Shown here: piece by piece, positions 48,419 through 57,781 of the stretch
How positions within the stretch are numbered: position 1 is the stretch's first letter
How the letters are laid out: each line of letters begins with the position of its first letter
Source of the DNA: Rhodococcus ruber
GTDB lineage: Bacteria; Actinomycetota; Actinomycetes; Mycobacteriales; Mycobacteriaceae
Direction of reading: 5' to 3'
Assembly (NCBI RefSeq): GCF_027270735.1
Contig: NZ_JAPWIJ010000003.1
Location: 528,124-592,123 of the forward strand
Length of the DNA stretch: 64,000 bases
Program-made: the position numbers and the translations under genes
Notes under the pieces: model-generated
Databases searched by the model: none
What the model was told of the DNA's origin: nothing
What the model saw: only the letters and a program-made list of their open reading frames with translations

Positions 48419-50059
48419 ATGACCAGCGTCCAGGATTCCACTGCACCCGGGTCGGCCGAAACACCCGATATCCATACCACTGCGGGTAAATTGGCCGATC
48501 TTCGTAAACGTCTCGCGGGTGCGGAGCATCCTTCGGGTGAGGCGGCGGTGGAGCGGGTGCATGCGAAGGGCAAGTTGACTGCGCGGGAGCGGATCACCGC
48601 CCTGCTCGACGAGGGTTCGTTCGTCGAGCTCGATGCGTTGGCGCGGCACCGGTCCCAGAATTTCGGGTTGGGTGAGAACCGGCCCCTCGGTGATGGTGTC
48701 GTCACCGGCTACGGCACGGTCGACGGCCGTGATGTGTGTGTGTTCTCCCAGGATGCGACCGTTTTCGGTGGCTCGTTGGGGGAGATCTACGGGGAGAAGA
48801 TCGTCAAGGTGATGGATCTGGCGGTCAAGACCGGGCGGCCGTTGGTGGGGATCAACGAAGGTGCCGGTGCCCGCATCCAGGAAGGTGTCGTCTCTCTCGG
48901 GTTGTACGGGGAGATCTTCCACCGCAACGTTCGTGCGTCGGGGGTGATCCCGCAGATCTCGGTGATCATGGGACCCGCCGCGGGCGGGCATGTGTATTCG
49001 CCGGCGTTGACCGATTTCGTGGTCATGGTCGATGGCACCAGTCAGATGTTCGTCACCGGCCCCGATGTCATCAAAACCGTCACCGGTGAGAACGTGACGA
49101 TGGAAGAGCTCGGTGGCGCGACGACGCACATGGAGAAGTCCGGGGTCGCGCATTACGTCGCGTCCGGGGAACACGATGCACTCGACTACGTGCGTGATCT
49201 GCTGTCGTATCTGCCGAGCAACAATCGGGCCGATGCGCCGCGGACAGTCCCGTCGGATCCTGTTCTCGGGGCGATCGAGGACTCGTTGACCGCGGAGGAT
49301 CTCGAGCTCGATACGTTGATTCCGGATTCGCCGAACACTCCGTACGACATGCACGAGGTGATTCGCCGGATCCTCGACGACGACGAGTTCCTGGAAGTGC
49401 AGGAGGGGCGGGCCCGCAACATCATCGTCGGGTTCGGGCGGGTCGACGGCCGGTCGGTGGGGATCGTGGCCAACCAGCCGACGCAGTTCGCGGGCACGCT
49501 CGATATCGATGCCTCGGAGAAGGCGGCGCGGTTCGTGCGCACGTGTGATTGTTTCAACGTTCCGATCATCACGTTGGTCGATGTGCCGGGGTTCCTGCCG
49601 GGGACGGGGCAGGAGTACAACGGCATCATTCGTCGTGGCGCGAAACTGTTGTATGCCTACGGGGAGGCGACGGTCGGGAAGATCACCGTCATCACCCGCA
49701 AAGCGTACGGCGGGGCGTACGACGTGATGGGGTCCAAGCACATGGGAGCCGACGTCAATTTGGCGTGGCCGACCGCGCAGATCGCGGTCATGGGGGCCTC
49801 GGGTGCGGTCGGGTTCGTGTACCGCAAGCAGTTGCTCGAGGCCGCGAAGAAGGGTGAGGACGTCGATGCGTTGCGGCTCGAGTTGCAGCAGGAATACGAG
49901 GACACGTTGGTCAACCCGTATGTCGCTGCCGAACGTGGGTATCTCGATGCGGTCATTCCGCCCAGTCACACCCGTGGGCAGATCGTGACCGCGTTGCGTC
50001 TGCTCGAACGCAAACAAGTGACCCTGCCGCCGAAGAAGCACGGAAACATTCCACTATGA
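48419..50059 (+). CDS. accD5: Acyl-CoA carboxylase beta subunit AccD5 (propionyl/acetyl-CoA carboxylase)
   Basis: The 546-residue carboxyltransferase subunit has oxyanion-hole glycines ([10 protein letters not shown] and [17 protein letters not shown] in the first half, [24 protein letters not shown] and [14 protein letters not shown] in the second). It converts propionyl-CoA to methylmalonyl-CoA with biotinylated AccA3 and the epsilon subunit. The N-terminal start follows a TAAAGT -10 by 8 nt. The stop overlaps accE5 by 4 nt (ATGA). The local codon usage favours G-rich glycine and arginine codons more than its neighbours. Confidence 0.95.
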   Translation: MTSVQDSTAPGSAETPDIHTTAGKLADLRKRLAGAEHPSGEAAVERVHAKGKLTARERITALLDEGSFVELDALARHRSQNFGLGENRPLGDGVVTGYGTVDGRDVCVFSQDATVFGGSLGEIYGEKIVKVMDLAVKTGRPLVGINEGAGARIQEGVVSLGLYGEIFHRNVRASGVIPQISVIMGPAAGGHVYSPALTDFVVMVDGTSQMFVTGPDVIKTVTGENVTMEELGGATTHMEKSGVAHYVASGEHDALDYVRDLLSYLPSNNRADAPRTVPSDPVLGAIEDSLTAEDLELDTLIPDSPNTPYDMHEVIRRILDDDEFLEVQEGRARNIIVGFGRVDGRSVGIVANQPTQFAGTLDIDASEKAARFVRTCDCFNVPIITLVDVPGFLPGTGQEYNGIIRRGAKLLYAYGEATVGKITVITRKAYGGAYDVMGSKHMGADVNLAWPTAQIAVMGASGAVGFVYRKQLLEAAKKGEDVDALRLELQQEYEDTLVNPYVAAERGYLDAVIPPSHTRGQIVTALRLLERKQVTLPPKKHGNIPL

Positions 50060-50361
50060 GCGGCGAAGCGAATCATGACGCAGTGAGCGGCGAAGCGAAT
50101 CACGACGCAGTGAGCGACGAGGTCGTGCTGGCGGAGGACGAGATTTCCGCCGCGTCTCCGGAAGTTCGCGTGGTGAAAGGCAATCCGAGCGACGAGGAAC
50201 TTGCCGCGCTGGTGGCAGTTCTGACGGCTGCACAGGGTGGACCTGCATCGGTGAGCGATTCTCGGCCTCCGGAGCTGTGGGGATCACCGACGCTCCTTCA
50301 CCGCGGTTTCGCGCCTCAGTCGGCGTACTCGTACGCAGCCTCGGGCCGCTACTCGCGGTGA
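50056..50361 (+). CDS. accE5: Acyl-CoA carboxylase epsilon subunit AccE5
   Basis: The 101-residue protein has the epsilon-subunit core [20 protein letters not shown] and the [14 protein letters not shown] tail; the subunit stabilises the AccA3-AccD5 complex. The first 18 codons are a perfect-length 27-bp duplication (SGEANHDAV twice), giving an N-terminal extension. ATG 50056 overlaps accD5 by 4 nt, and the stop overlaps the maf GTG by 4 nt. Confidence 0.88.
   Translation: MSGEANHDAVSGEANHDAVSDEVVLAEDEISAASPEVRVVKGNPSDEELAALVAVLTAAQGGPASVSDSRPPELWGSPTLLHRGFAPQSAYSYAASGRYSR
50059..50112 (+). repeat. 27-bp tandem duplication at the start of accE5
   Basis: Two copies (50059-50085 and 50086-50112) differ at one base (CATGAC/CACGAC, a silent change). 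A third partial copy (AGCGACGAG) follows. Confidence 0.9.
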
Positions 50362-51026
50362 CTGTGCCACCAGCGGAGGACGATCGGCGTCCGATACGTC
50401 TCGTCCTGGCGTCTGCCTCCCCGGCTCGCCTGTCGGTGCTGCGCGGAGCCGGCGTCGAACCGATCGTCCAGGTGTCGGGCGTGGACGAAGATGCGCTCAC
50501 CGAGGCTCTCGGGCCCTCTGCATCTCCGGAAACGGTGGTGACGGAATTGGCCAGGGCCAAGGCGGCAGCAGTGGCGGAGACGTTCATGGACTCGACACAC
50601 GATCTGGTGATCGTGGGCTGCGATTCGATGCTGTCGATCGGCGGCGAACTACACGGTAAGCCGCATTCGGTCGAGGTGGCGCGAGAACGATGGCAGTCGA
50701 TGGCGGGAAACAGCGGCGAGTTGCTGACCGGCCATGCAGTGCTTCGGGTGACGGCCGGCGTCGTCGTGGCACAGGCTGCGGCGCACAGTTCGACCGTCGT
50801 GCACTTCGCGACGCCGTCGTCGATGGACCTCGAGGCCTATCTCGCCTCCGGTGAGCCGCTCGCGGTTGCGGGGGCCTTCACGCTGGACGGGCTCGGTGGT
50901 TGGTTCGTGGACCGCATCGAGGGCGACCCGTCCTCGGTGATCGGCATCGGCCTACCGCTGGTGCGAACCCTGTTGAACCGGGTGGGGACGTCCTTGGCCG
51001 AGCTGTGGGGTCGATCCTCGTCTTAG
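50358..51026 (+). CDS. maf: Maf-family nucleotide pyrophosphatase
   Basis: The 222-residue protein has RLVLASASPARLSVLRGAG, TELARAKAAAVAE, LVIVGCDSMLSIGGELHGKP and GGAFTLDG-like AVAGAFTLDGLGGWFVDRIEGDPSSVIGI, the Maf signature. Family members hydrolyse non-canonical or modified NTPs and affect septation when overproduced. GTG 50358 overlaps the accE5 stop (GTGA), and an in-frame GTG lies 6 nt later. It is the last gene shared with mycobacteria before the glycolipid island and converges on the flavodoxin gene (11-nt gap). Confidence 0.9.
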   Translation: MTVPPAEDDRRPIRLVLASASPARLSVLRGAGVEPIVQVSGVDEDALTEALGPSASPETVVTELARAKAAAVAETFMDSTHDLVIVGCDSMLSIGGELHGKPHSVEVARERWQSMAGNSGELLTGHAVLRVTAGVVVAQAAAHSSTVVHFATPSSMDLEAYLASGEPLAVAGAFTLDGLGGWFVDRIEGDPSSVIGIGLPLVRTLLNRVGTSLAELWGRSSS

Positions 51027-51037
51027 CCGCACCGGTG

Positions 51038-51481
51038 TCAAGGCAGTAGGTCGATCAGTTCGCGCGCCCACTCCTCGGCCATCGTCTTGGGCTTGATGTT
51101 GGACGAGCTGTCGTGCCGAGCGTGGCTGCCGATCTGCTTGCCACCGAGTTCGGTGAGCTTCTCGGCAATGATCTCGCCGCCGCGGTTGAACGTGTCCTCG
51201 TAGACCCGGTCGCCCAGTCCGAACACTGCGAACTGGAGCCCCGCGAGGTCGGGGGCATCTTCGACGAGTGCGTCGAAGAAGGGCTCTGCACCGGTGGGGA
51301 GCTCGCCGTCGCCGTAGGTGGAGCAGATGATCACGTGGACGTCGTCCGTGTCGATATCGGACACCTCGTACTCGAGCATGTCGCGTACCTCGGCGTCATG
51401 ATCGCTCAGAACGTCCGCAATCTTGTCGGCGACCTCCTCGGCCGTACCGGTCTCGGACCCGAACAATACGACCACTGCCAT
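51038..51481 (-). CDS. Flavodoxin-domain protein (MioC-like)
   Basis: A 147-residue FMN-binding flavodoxin. The phosphate loop is LFGSETGTAEEVADKIADVL, and CSTYGDGELPTGAEPFFDAL and FAVFGLGDRVYEDTFNRGG are the isoalloxazine-binding loops. The closest general type is MioC or the flavodoxin domain of diflavin reductases, but as a free protein. AGGGGAG precedes the ATG. It lies 114 nt downstream of the acyltransferase-like gene on the same strand, so the two may be cotranscribed. Confidence 0.88.
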   Translation of the reverse strand: MAVVVLFGSETGTAEEVADKIADVLSDHDAEVRDMLEYEVSDIDTDDVHVIICSTYGDGELPTGAEPFFDALVEDAPDLAGLQFAVFGLGDRVYEDTFNRGGEIIAEKLTELGGKQIGSHARHDSSSNIKPKTMAEEWARELIDLLP

Positions 51482-51595
51482 GGATCGCTCCCCTTTCTCA
51501 CACCTGCTCGAACACTCGAACAGTCGGCAAGCATAGCGGCACCGGGGATCCGGTCGAAAATCCGTGTGCACCCACCTTTGTGAGGTGTCTCGAGG

Positions 51596-52960
51596 TCACC
51601 AGAATTCGGGCGTCAGACCCCAACTGTCGTATTCGGCCTCGACGAGCCCGCGCAGGTGTTCCTTGCTGGGGAATCTGTCCGGATCGAGCCCGGTGACGCA
51701 CAGTGTCGCGCGGTCGCCCGATTCGTTCCACCACGCGCTGACGCCGCCTCCGGTGCGCCGCAGCAGGGCCACATCGGTGTTCTGTGTGATGGACCTCATT
51801 GCTACCGCGGTGGCGTCGACACCCCCGATGGTGCGCAGCGCGACACCTCGGCTGCCGAGATTCGAGCACAGACACAGCGGTGCCGATCCGGATGCGGCAA
51901 GTTTGGCCACGATCGCGTCGGGCAGCAGTTGCATCAGGGGTTTGAGCAGCTCGAAGGTCGTCGTGACAGTCCGGTCGGCCTGGGCCCGGAATGCCTGTTT
52001 GCTCGATGCTCGAATCGGCCCGAGGTCGTTGCGATACGCCCCTCCCCCGTCCACATGGATCGAGACGCCGGAGGTCGCGTTGGCTCGCCGATCTCCCGCC
52101 CTCCTGGTGCTGACCGGGAGAGCGACACGAACCCGCTCCTCCGTGGCGATTCGTCCACTGCGGGTCAAGATGCCGAGCACGACAGCAACCAGCAGACTGT
52201 TGGAGCTGCCGCCTTTGCTCGCCGCGGCAGCAGACCAGTCCGCGGACATGCAGTCCACGACAACGGTGCTCGGTACCCACGCTCCCTCCGCCGGTGCCAC
52301 CATCACACGCGGGCGGTCCGCCTTCGCGTCGACGGATACCGAGCCGGAGCCCGTGGTCCTTGCTCGCACCGCCTCGACCGCGGCACCGCCGAGAGCACGT
52401 GCCGCACCCGAGAGCGCCGCACCGATCCGACCGACACCGTCGACGATGTCGGCACCCGTGCGAGCCGACACGGTGTCGGAATCGTCGAGTCCGACTCGCT
52501 CGAAATCGTCGGGAACCGCGCGCCCGGACAGCGCGGACGCGGCGGCCGAGGTCAGAGCTCCGCCGTCACCGACGACGTGGGAGCCCACCAACGACACGAT
52601 CGTGCCGCCATCTTCGACCGCTGTGGCGGACAACCGCCACGCCGGTCCCTCGATCGGGTTCAACGTCGCGGCAGCTTGGTCCTCGATCCATCGGTCGACT
52701 GCCGCACGGACGATCGGTGATTCGACGACGATGGGATCGGCCGGTCTGCGGGCCGCGGTCCAACTGTCACGCGCTCCGGGGACTCGTGCCCGCCGAACGG
52801 ACCGATCGATAGGGCCTGCGGCGAGCAGGTGCCACATCGCTTCGAGTGCGTCGACCGAGATCGGGCGGTCGAATCGCCAGACGATCTGATTGACCACCGG
52901 TACCCCGAGAACGCATTCCATGCGGAGGAAGAGGTCGTCGTCGTAGGTCAGTCTTTCCAC
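51596..52960 (-). CDS. Condensation/WS-DGAT-superfamily acyltransferase-like protein A (SHxxxDG)
   Basis: The 454-residue protein is a paralogue of the one at 54386-55747. The two share FLRM near residues 11-14, (A)WRLxA at 108-112, SHVVGDG/SHMVADG at 127-133, SNSLxxAV, LPV and a final WGLxxxFW. The HHxxxDG first histidine is serine, but the catalytic second histidine and DG are kept. I cannot name the substrate. GTG 52960 lies 6 nt after a TAGGCT -10, so the mRNA is probably leaderless. It is divergent from the glycosyltransferase gene. Confidence 0.78.
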   Translation of the reverse strand: MERLTYDDDLFLRMECVLGVPVVNQIVWRFDRPISVDALEAMWHLLAAGPIDRSVRRARVPGARDSWTAARRPADPIVVESPIVRAAVDRWIEDQAAATLNPIEGPAWRLSATAVEDGGTIVSLVGSHVVGDGGALTSAAASALSGRAVPDDFERVGLDDSDTVSARTGADIVDGVGRIGAALSGAARALGGAAVEAVRARTTGSGSVSVDAKADRPRVMVAPAEGAWVPSTVVVDCMSADWSAAAASKGGSSNSLLVAVVLGILTRSGRIATEERVRVALPVSTRRAGDRRANATSGVSIHVDGGGAYRNDLGPIRASSKQAFRAQADRTVTTTFELLKPLMQLLPDAIVAKLAASGSAPLCLCSNLGSRGVALRTIGGVDATAVAMRSITQNTDVALLRRTGGGVSAWWNESGDRATLCVTGLDPDRFPSKEHLRGLVEAEYDSWGLTPEFW

Positions 52961-52966
52961 CACGAG

Positions 52967-52972
52967 AGCCTA
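52967..52972 (-). promoter_or_regulatory. -10 element for leaderless acyltransferase A
   Basis: TAGGCT on the minus strand ends 6 nt before GTG 52960. Confidence 0.6.
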
Positions 52973-53102
52973 TCTCTGTGGGCGTACGCATGCAGGTGGG
53001 CCGCAATTGTGTTTCCCGCCATATGTTTTCCGTATCGAGCCGAGGCAGACGGGTACTGATAGGTTGTCTTCGATCCGAAGTCGACGTGCTGCGAAGGACT
53101 GT

Positions 53103-54380
53103 ATGAAGTTCGTGATGCCCTTCAACGGGAGCCGCGGTGACGTGACACCCGGTGTGGCGCTCGGTGTGGAACTCGCCCATCGCGGGCACGATGTGGTGTT
53201 CGGCGCACCCCCCAATCTGCTGGACTTCGCTCGCTCGAGCACGGCTGGGTCCGAACGTGTGCACGTGGTCTCGTTCGGCCCGGACACCCATCGCCTGTTG
53301 GAGTCGGAGCTGATTCGGGTGCGGATCAAGTCGGCGAACCCGCGGACGAGAATGACGGCACTGGCGGAATTGGCCAATCACGGTTGGGACCAGATGACGG
53401 CCGAGCTCGCGCAGATGTCGGAGGGCAGCGACGCGATCGTCACTGGCTCACTGGGGCAGGAAATGGCGTTCAACATGGCAGAGGCAACCGGCAGTGCCTT
53501 TGTGGCCCTGCACTATTGCCCACTCCGACGAAACGGTGTCGTCCCGGTGGTTCCTGGGGTGGGCCTGCCGGGCACCGTCAACCGATCGATGTGGGCGCTG
53601 GCCGAGGCACTGCGGTGGAAGTCGATGAAGACTCGCGAGAACACCCAGAGGACAACCCTGGGCTTGGCAACCACCCGCGATTCGTTACCCAGACGATCCG
53701 AGCGGTACGGCGGCGTCGAGATCCAGGCCTACGAGTCGGCACTCTTTCCCGGGCTGGCCGAGCAGTGGGGGCCGCTGCGTCCGTTCGTCGGATTTCTGGG
53801 GCTGAGCACCGGGCGGAGGGAAATCGATCCCGCACTCGAGCAATGGCTGCATGCCGGACCCGCACCGGTGTACTTCGGTTTCGGCAGTATGCCGGTTCCC
53901 GACCCCGTAGCGCTGTTGCGCATGATCGACAACGTGACCGAGCAGCTGGGTCTCCGGGCCCTGGTCTGTGCCGGCTGGAGCAATCTCACCGGTGCCGAAT
54001 CGATTGCGGCCCGGGCGAATCCGAACATGATGATCGTCGAATCGGTCGATCATGCGAGCGTGTTTCCGCGGTGTATTGCAGCTGTCCACCATGGTGGTGC
54101 CGGCACGACGGCCGCGAGTGCGCGCGCTGGCCTGCCGACGCTCGTGTGCTGGTTCAGCGCCGACCAGCCGTTCTGGGGTGCTGCGCTTCGCCGGATCGGG
54201 GCCGGGGCGAGTACGAAGTTCTCGGCCTTGTCCGAACCTGTTCTGCTACAAGGCATTGCCGACATCACCACCGAGGCGGCCAGGAGAGCGGCACGCGAGC
54301 TCGCAGAGACCGTGACACCGACCGAAGCAGCCGTGGCGGCCGCGGCGGACATCGCCGAGGCCACTGCGCGCGACCACTGA
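53103..54380 (+). CDS. GT1-family glycosyltransferase (UGT-like)
   Basis: The 425-residue GT-B enzyme begins MKFVMPFNGSRGDVTPGVAL, the acceptor-domain signature of glycopeptidolipid and sterol glycosyltransferases. The donor-site motif is CIAAVHHGGAGTTAASARAG near residues 321-340, followed by PTLVCWFSADQPFWG. Similar mycobacterial enzymes glycosylate lipids or lipopeptides from nucleotide-sugars. GAAGGA lies 4 nt before the ATG. It is flanked by the two SHxxxDG acyltransferase paralogues, one divergent and one convergent, which suggests a glycolipid product. Confidence 0.85.
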   Translation: MKFVMPFNGSRGDVTPGVALGVELAHRGHDVVFGAPPNLLDFARSSTAGSERVHVVSFGPDTHRLLESELIRVRIKSANPRTRMTALAELANHGWDQMTAELAQMSEGSDAIVTGSLGQEMAFNMAEATGSAFVALHYCPLRRNGVVPVVPGVGLPGTVNRSMWALAEALRWKSMKTRENTQRTTLGLATTRDSLPRRSERYGGVEIQAYESALFPGLAEQWGPLRPFVGFLGLSTGRREIDPALEQWLHAGPAPVYFGFGSMPVPDPVALLRMIDNVTEQLGLRALVCAGWSNLTGAESIAARANPNMMIVESVDHASVFPRCIAAVHHGGAGTTAASARAGLPTLVCWFSADQPFWGAALRRIGAGASTKFSALSEPVLLQGIADITTEAARRAARELAETVTPTEAAVAAAADIAEATARDH

Positions 54381-54385
54381 CGCAC

Positions 54386-55747
54386 TCACCAGAAGTGCGC
54401 GGACAGCCCCCATCGAGTCAACGCAGCGGCCACGTGGTCACTCAGCGCTCGGTCATCGGGGAATCGATCGGGATCCATGGCGTGAACTGTCAGGGTGACG
54501 GTGGCGTCCGTCTCGCACACCCAGGCCGTGAGTCCACCGTCCAGCGATCGAGCGAACTGCGCGTCGGCACCGAAGAAAGTCGCTCTGCCGGACACCGCGC
54601 GAGCTCGGACACCTGCCACCGTGCTGAAATCATCGGGTAATACACCCAGGTTGGACGCCAACCCTTCGGCACCGTCCCGAGGCTGCGGAACGCGCGCAAC
54701 CACGGCGTCGGGCAGCATCTGAACGAGCGCCTGCGAGATTCCGGCGGGCGCGTGACCGGCCGCCTGCCTCGCGGCGAACGCGGTGAACGCCGCTTTGCTG
54801 AGCGAGCGAATGCGCGACAGGTCGAGAGCGGCGGCGTCGGTGACAGGGACCTCGATCTTGACGATCTTGGTTGCGTTGGAACGGATATCGTCGTCGACGC
54901 GATCGCTGACGGGCAACGACCACTGCACTGTGTCGCCGATCGAGGCGCGTCCGGCGTTCCCGGACGCGGCCGTCAGAACCGCGATGAACAACGAGTTCGA
55001 CGTGCCGCCCCATCTCTTTGCCACCGCACTCCACGTCGCGGCGTCCACCTCGGCAACCACATGCGGCGATGTCCACGCCGAGTCCGAAGCCGGGTCGGTG
55101 ACGACCTCGGAGCGCCTCGGGCCCACCCGGGGGGATGCAGGTGTCGGTACGGATCGGGTAGGGATCGGCAGGGCTGATACCGCGGAGCTCAGCAGCCAGC
55201 CTGCAGCGGATCGAAGTTGCCCCACCGCGTCTCTCACGTCCGCGCCGATCGCTGCCAGTCCGTGCTCGGCTGGAATCGGCCGCGGTTGCTCGGCCGGGGA
55301 ATTCGCAGACCGGGAATTCGCGGATCGGAACGCGGCGACCAATGCACCACCGTCGGCGACCATGTGCGAGGCAGTCAACGACAGAATTGTCCCTCCGTTC
55401 GCCAGCGGCGCGGCCGCCAACCGCCAGCCGAGGCCTGTCTCGGGGTCGATATCCGAATCGAGGCGGCCGTCGGCCCAAGCCAGCACCTCCGAGGACTCGA
55501 TGGACTCGGGATGAAAATCGAGTGCGTGAGAAACCGACGAGTTCACCCAACGTTCACGAGCAGTCGGCACCGACGGCGCACACACGCGGCGCGCAAGCAA
55601 ACCGTCGGACAGGTTGTCGCGTAGTTTTTCCAGGTCTTCCCGCTGGACCGATTCGTCGAACCACCAGAGGAACTGGTTATAGACGGGATATCCGATGCCG
55701 TGGTGCATTCGCAAGAATAGGTGATCGGCAAATCCAATTCGAGTCAC
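54386..55747 (-). CDS. Condensation/WS-DGAT-superfamily acyltransferase-like protein B (SHxxxDG)
   Basis: The 453-residue paralogue of protein A carries SHMVADG at the same residue numbers (127-133), TSNSLFIAVLTA, LPVSDR and the C-terminal VTLTVHAMDPDRFPDD and WGLSAHFW. The N-terminal segment reads FADHLFLRMHHGIGYPVYNQFLWWFD. Identity to A is perhaps 30 per cent by eye. The GTG at 55747 lies 6 nt after a TAGGTT -10. It converges on the glycosyltransferase with a 5-nt gap between stop codons and is divergent from the first PapA-like gene. Confidence 0.78.
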   Translation of the reverse strand: MTRIGFADHLFLRMHHGIGYPVYNQFLWWFDESVQREDLEKLRDNLSDGLLARRVCAPSVPTARERWVNSSVSHALDFHPESIESSEVLAWADGRLDSDIDPETGLGWRLAAAPLANGGTILSLTASHMVADGGALVAAFRSANSRSANSPAEQPRPIPAEHGLAAIGADVRDAVGQLRSAAGWLLSSAVSALPIPTRSVPTPASPRVGPRRSEVVTDPASDSAWTSPHVVAEVDAATWSAVAKRWGGTSNSLFIAVLTAASGNAGRASIGDTVQWSLPVSDRVDDDIRSNATKIVKIEVPVTDAAALDLSRIRSLSKAAFTAFAARQAAGHAPAGISQALVQMLPDAVVARVPQPRDGAEGLASNLGVLPDDFSTVAGVRARAVSGRATFFGADAQFARSLDGGLTAWVCETDATVTLTVHAMDPDRFPDDRALSDHVAAALTRWGLSAHFW

Positions 55748-56286
55748 GCGCCGAACCTACTACATCCACGCAACGAAGCAGGTGCGTGAATTCGTCCGAG
55801 AAATGCATTCGTATTCCGCAATAGGTGACGACAATCGGCCCGATCTGTGTCTCGCGCCATGTTCGCGCCGCCCGGTGGCGTAGGTCGCTTTCGCCCGAAG
55901 ACCGACTCTCGCCGAACATTGATTGTGACTCATCATCAAAGCGGACTGCAAAGACGGTGAATTGGTCGTACGATACGACAACTGAGCGCAACCACCGCAG
56001 GTGAACGAAGACCGGCGGTCAAGAGCTTCGGTAGTGAGAAGTATTACTTCTACGCGTCGCGAAATAGTTCCACGTAGCCCCTATCGTGACTTCTGGACTC
56101 GCTTCGGGTCGACAGCAATGACGTTGTTCTTTCAATGCGGAAAGCAGCAATCAGATAAACGACGAGTCGAATACACGGTCACACGACCCTCGCTTTACAT
56201 CTACGGCTCGACCGTAATCGAACCCTTGCTGATACCGAACTGACGCCGAACACCGCTGGCCGGGCCCGGAATGGAAGAGGACTGAC
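55748..56286. other. Long AT-richer intergenic region in the acyltransferase island
   Basis: The largest gap in the window (539 nt) separates divergent acyltransferase genes. It is visibly richer in A and T than its surroundings. Short open frames on both strands (for example 55677-55991 minus and 56001-56243 plus) lack ribosome-binding sites and resemble nothing. It probably holds promoters and regulatory sites for the PapA-like operon. Confidence 0.6.
55754..55759 (-). promoter_or_regulatory. -10 element for leaderless acyltransferase B
   Basis: TAGGTT on the minus strand ends 6 nt before GTG 55747. Confidence 0.6.
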
Positions 56287-57735
56287 ATGGAATACACCGA
56301 ACTCGCCGACTACCCACTTCCCGCCGGACGGCTGACCGAGTGGGTCCCACGCGTCGACGACGACCGTTGGGCATCGGACTCACGTGGGCTGTCGTTCACT
56401 CATCAGGACCATTGCGAGCGCAGCGCACCGGGATCGTGGATCGGGACCGTGTTCGAGATCCATCGCCGCTACGACGTCGACGCAGTGCGAGCGACCATCG
56501 TCGCGTACATGGGACGGCACGAGGCTTTCCGGACCAAGGTCAGTCGCGACGAGGAATCCGGATCGTGGCAGCGCTACACCGCGCCGACAGATGCCGTGCA
56601 GGTCATCGATCGCGCGCACACCGAGCCGCGAACCGAAACACAGGTCTTCAGCCATCTGCACTCCTGGTTCGGCGAGACGGTATCGCCGACGGCATGGCCG
56701 CACTTCGTACTGGCGACGATCGAACCCGACGATGCCTCGCGTGCTCTCTCGAACGGGCCCGGGGAGTCGTTCCTGCTCGCATTTGCTGCGGACCACTCGG
56801 TGATGGATGCCTACAGCCAGATCTACGCCATCAACGAGATCGACCGGCTGTATGCGCAGGCCCTCGAGGGCACCGATCCGGAACTGCCCGAGGTGGGCAG
56901 TTACGTGGACTTCAGTCAGTCCGAACGCGAGCTGGGCGACACCCTGACCAGGGACCACAGCGCCGTCCGAAAGTGGCAGGACTTCCTGGCCGTGGAGAAC
57001 GGACGCTTTCCGGGCTTCCCGCTTCCCGTGGCGGTCGAACGGGCGTCCACGACCGACGGTCCTGCCGCTCAGAGCAGCATCTCTTCGTGGCTGCTGACCG
57101 CGGATCAGTCGGACGCCGTGAACGCCGCGTGCCGCGCCGCCGGGTACAACATGCAGGCCGGGATCCTCGCGGCCCTGGCTCTGACGAACGCGCGCCTGTC
57201 CGGCCGCACGTCGCTACGCACCGTGATGCCGATGCACACGCGAGACGAACAGAAATGGGCGGCATCGGTCGGCTGGTACGTCGGGATCCTGCCGATGGAG
57301 ATCCAACTCGACAGCGCGCGCACTTTCGGCGAGGCGCTCGAGGCCGCAGCGGCGGCGGGCTCGGCGAACAAGGGGCTCGCACGCATGCCCTACTCCAAAA
57401 TCGCGCAGATTCTCGAGTCGACGGAGATCCCCCGGTTCGTCGTCTCGTACATCGACCTGAGGTTTCTTCCGGACGCAGCCCAGTGGCAGGCCCGCAAGGG
57501 CCGCGCATTGCGGAGCAACTGCCACGCGGACGACGAGGTCTACTTCTGGGTCAACCGGACGCTCGAAGGGCTCAACATCTCGGCACGGTTCCCCAGCTCG
57601 GATGTCGCGTCCACCAACGTTCATCGCTTCATCACCGAGTTCGTGGCGGTATTGACTGCAGTGATCGATTCCGATGCCGGTACCGATACGGTGCTCACGT
57701 CGGTCTCGCAGTCGGTGACCGTCGCCGCGGAGTGA
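56287..57735 (+). CDS. PapA-like condensation-domain acyltransferase 1
   Basis: The 482-residue protein has the Pap/condensation layout. RHEAFRTKV is at residues 78-86, and a variant active-site motif DHSVMDA at 169-175 replaces HHxxxDG. A mid-domain MPMHTRDEQKW and VVSYIDLRFLP stand in the C-terminal half, where PapA proteins have their DFGWG-region strand. Pap proteins acylate trehalose, phthiocerol or glycolipids. The closest relative here is the protein at 62142-63611 (both begin ME(Y/F)TELADY). GAAGAGGA precedes the ATG. The next gene starts 46 nt downstream. Confidence 0.83.
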   Translation: MEYTELADYPLPAGRLTEWVPRVDDDRWASDSRGLSFTHQDHCERSAPGSWIGTVFEIHRRYDVDAVRATIVAYMGRHEAFRTKVSRDEESGSWQRYTAPTDAVQVIDRAHTEPRTETQVFSHLHSWFGETVSPTAWPHFVLATIEPDDASRALSNGPGESFLLAFAADHSVMDAYSQIYAINEIDRLYAQALEGTDPELPEVGSYVDFSQSERELGDTLTRDHSAVRKWQDFLAVENGRFPGFPLPVAVERASTTDGPAAQSSISSWLLTADQSDAVNAACRAAGYNMQAGILAALALTNARLSGRTSLRTVMPMHTRDEQKWAASVGWYVGILPMEIQLDSARTFGEALEAAAAAGSANKGLARMPYSKIAQILESTEIPRFVVSYIDLRFLPDAAQWQARKGRALRSNCHADDEVYFWVNRTLEGLNISARFPSSDVASTNVHRFITEFVAVLTAVIDSDAGTDTVLTSVSQSVTVAAE

Positions 57736-57781
57736 GACACTCGACCGGCTCGCGGCTCGTATCGCAAAGGATGAAGCAACG

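Noticed and set aside
48404..50041. 545-codon open frame opposite accD5
   Set aside because: Antisense to a clear carboxyltransferase; no start signal and an arginine/histidine/aspartate-rich composition.
55677..55991. 104-codon minus-strand frame upstream of acyltransferase B
   Set aside because: It overlaps the promoter and start of acyltransferase B and resembles no family.
56001..56243. 80-codon open frame in the island gap
   Set aside because: No ribosome-binding site or similarity; the region looks regulatory.
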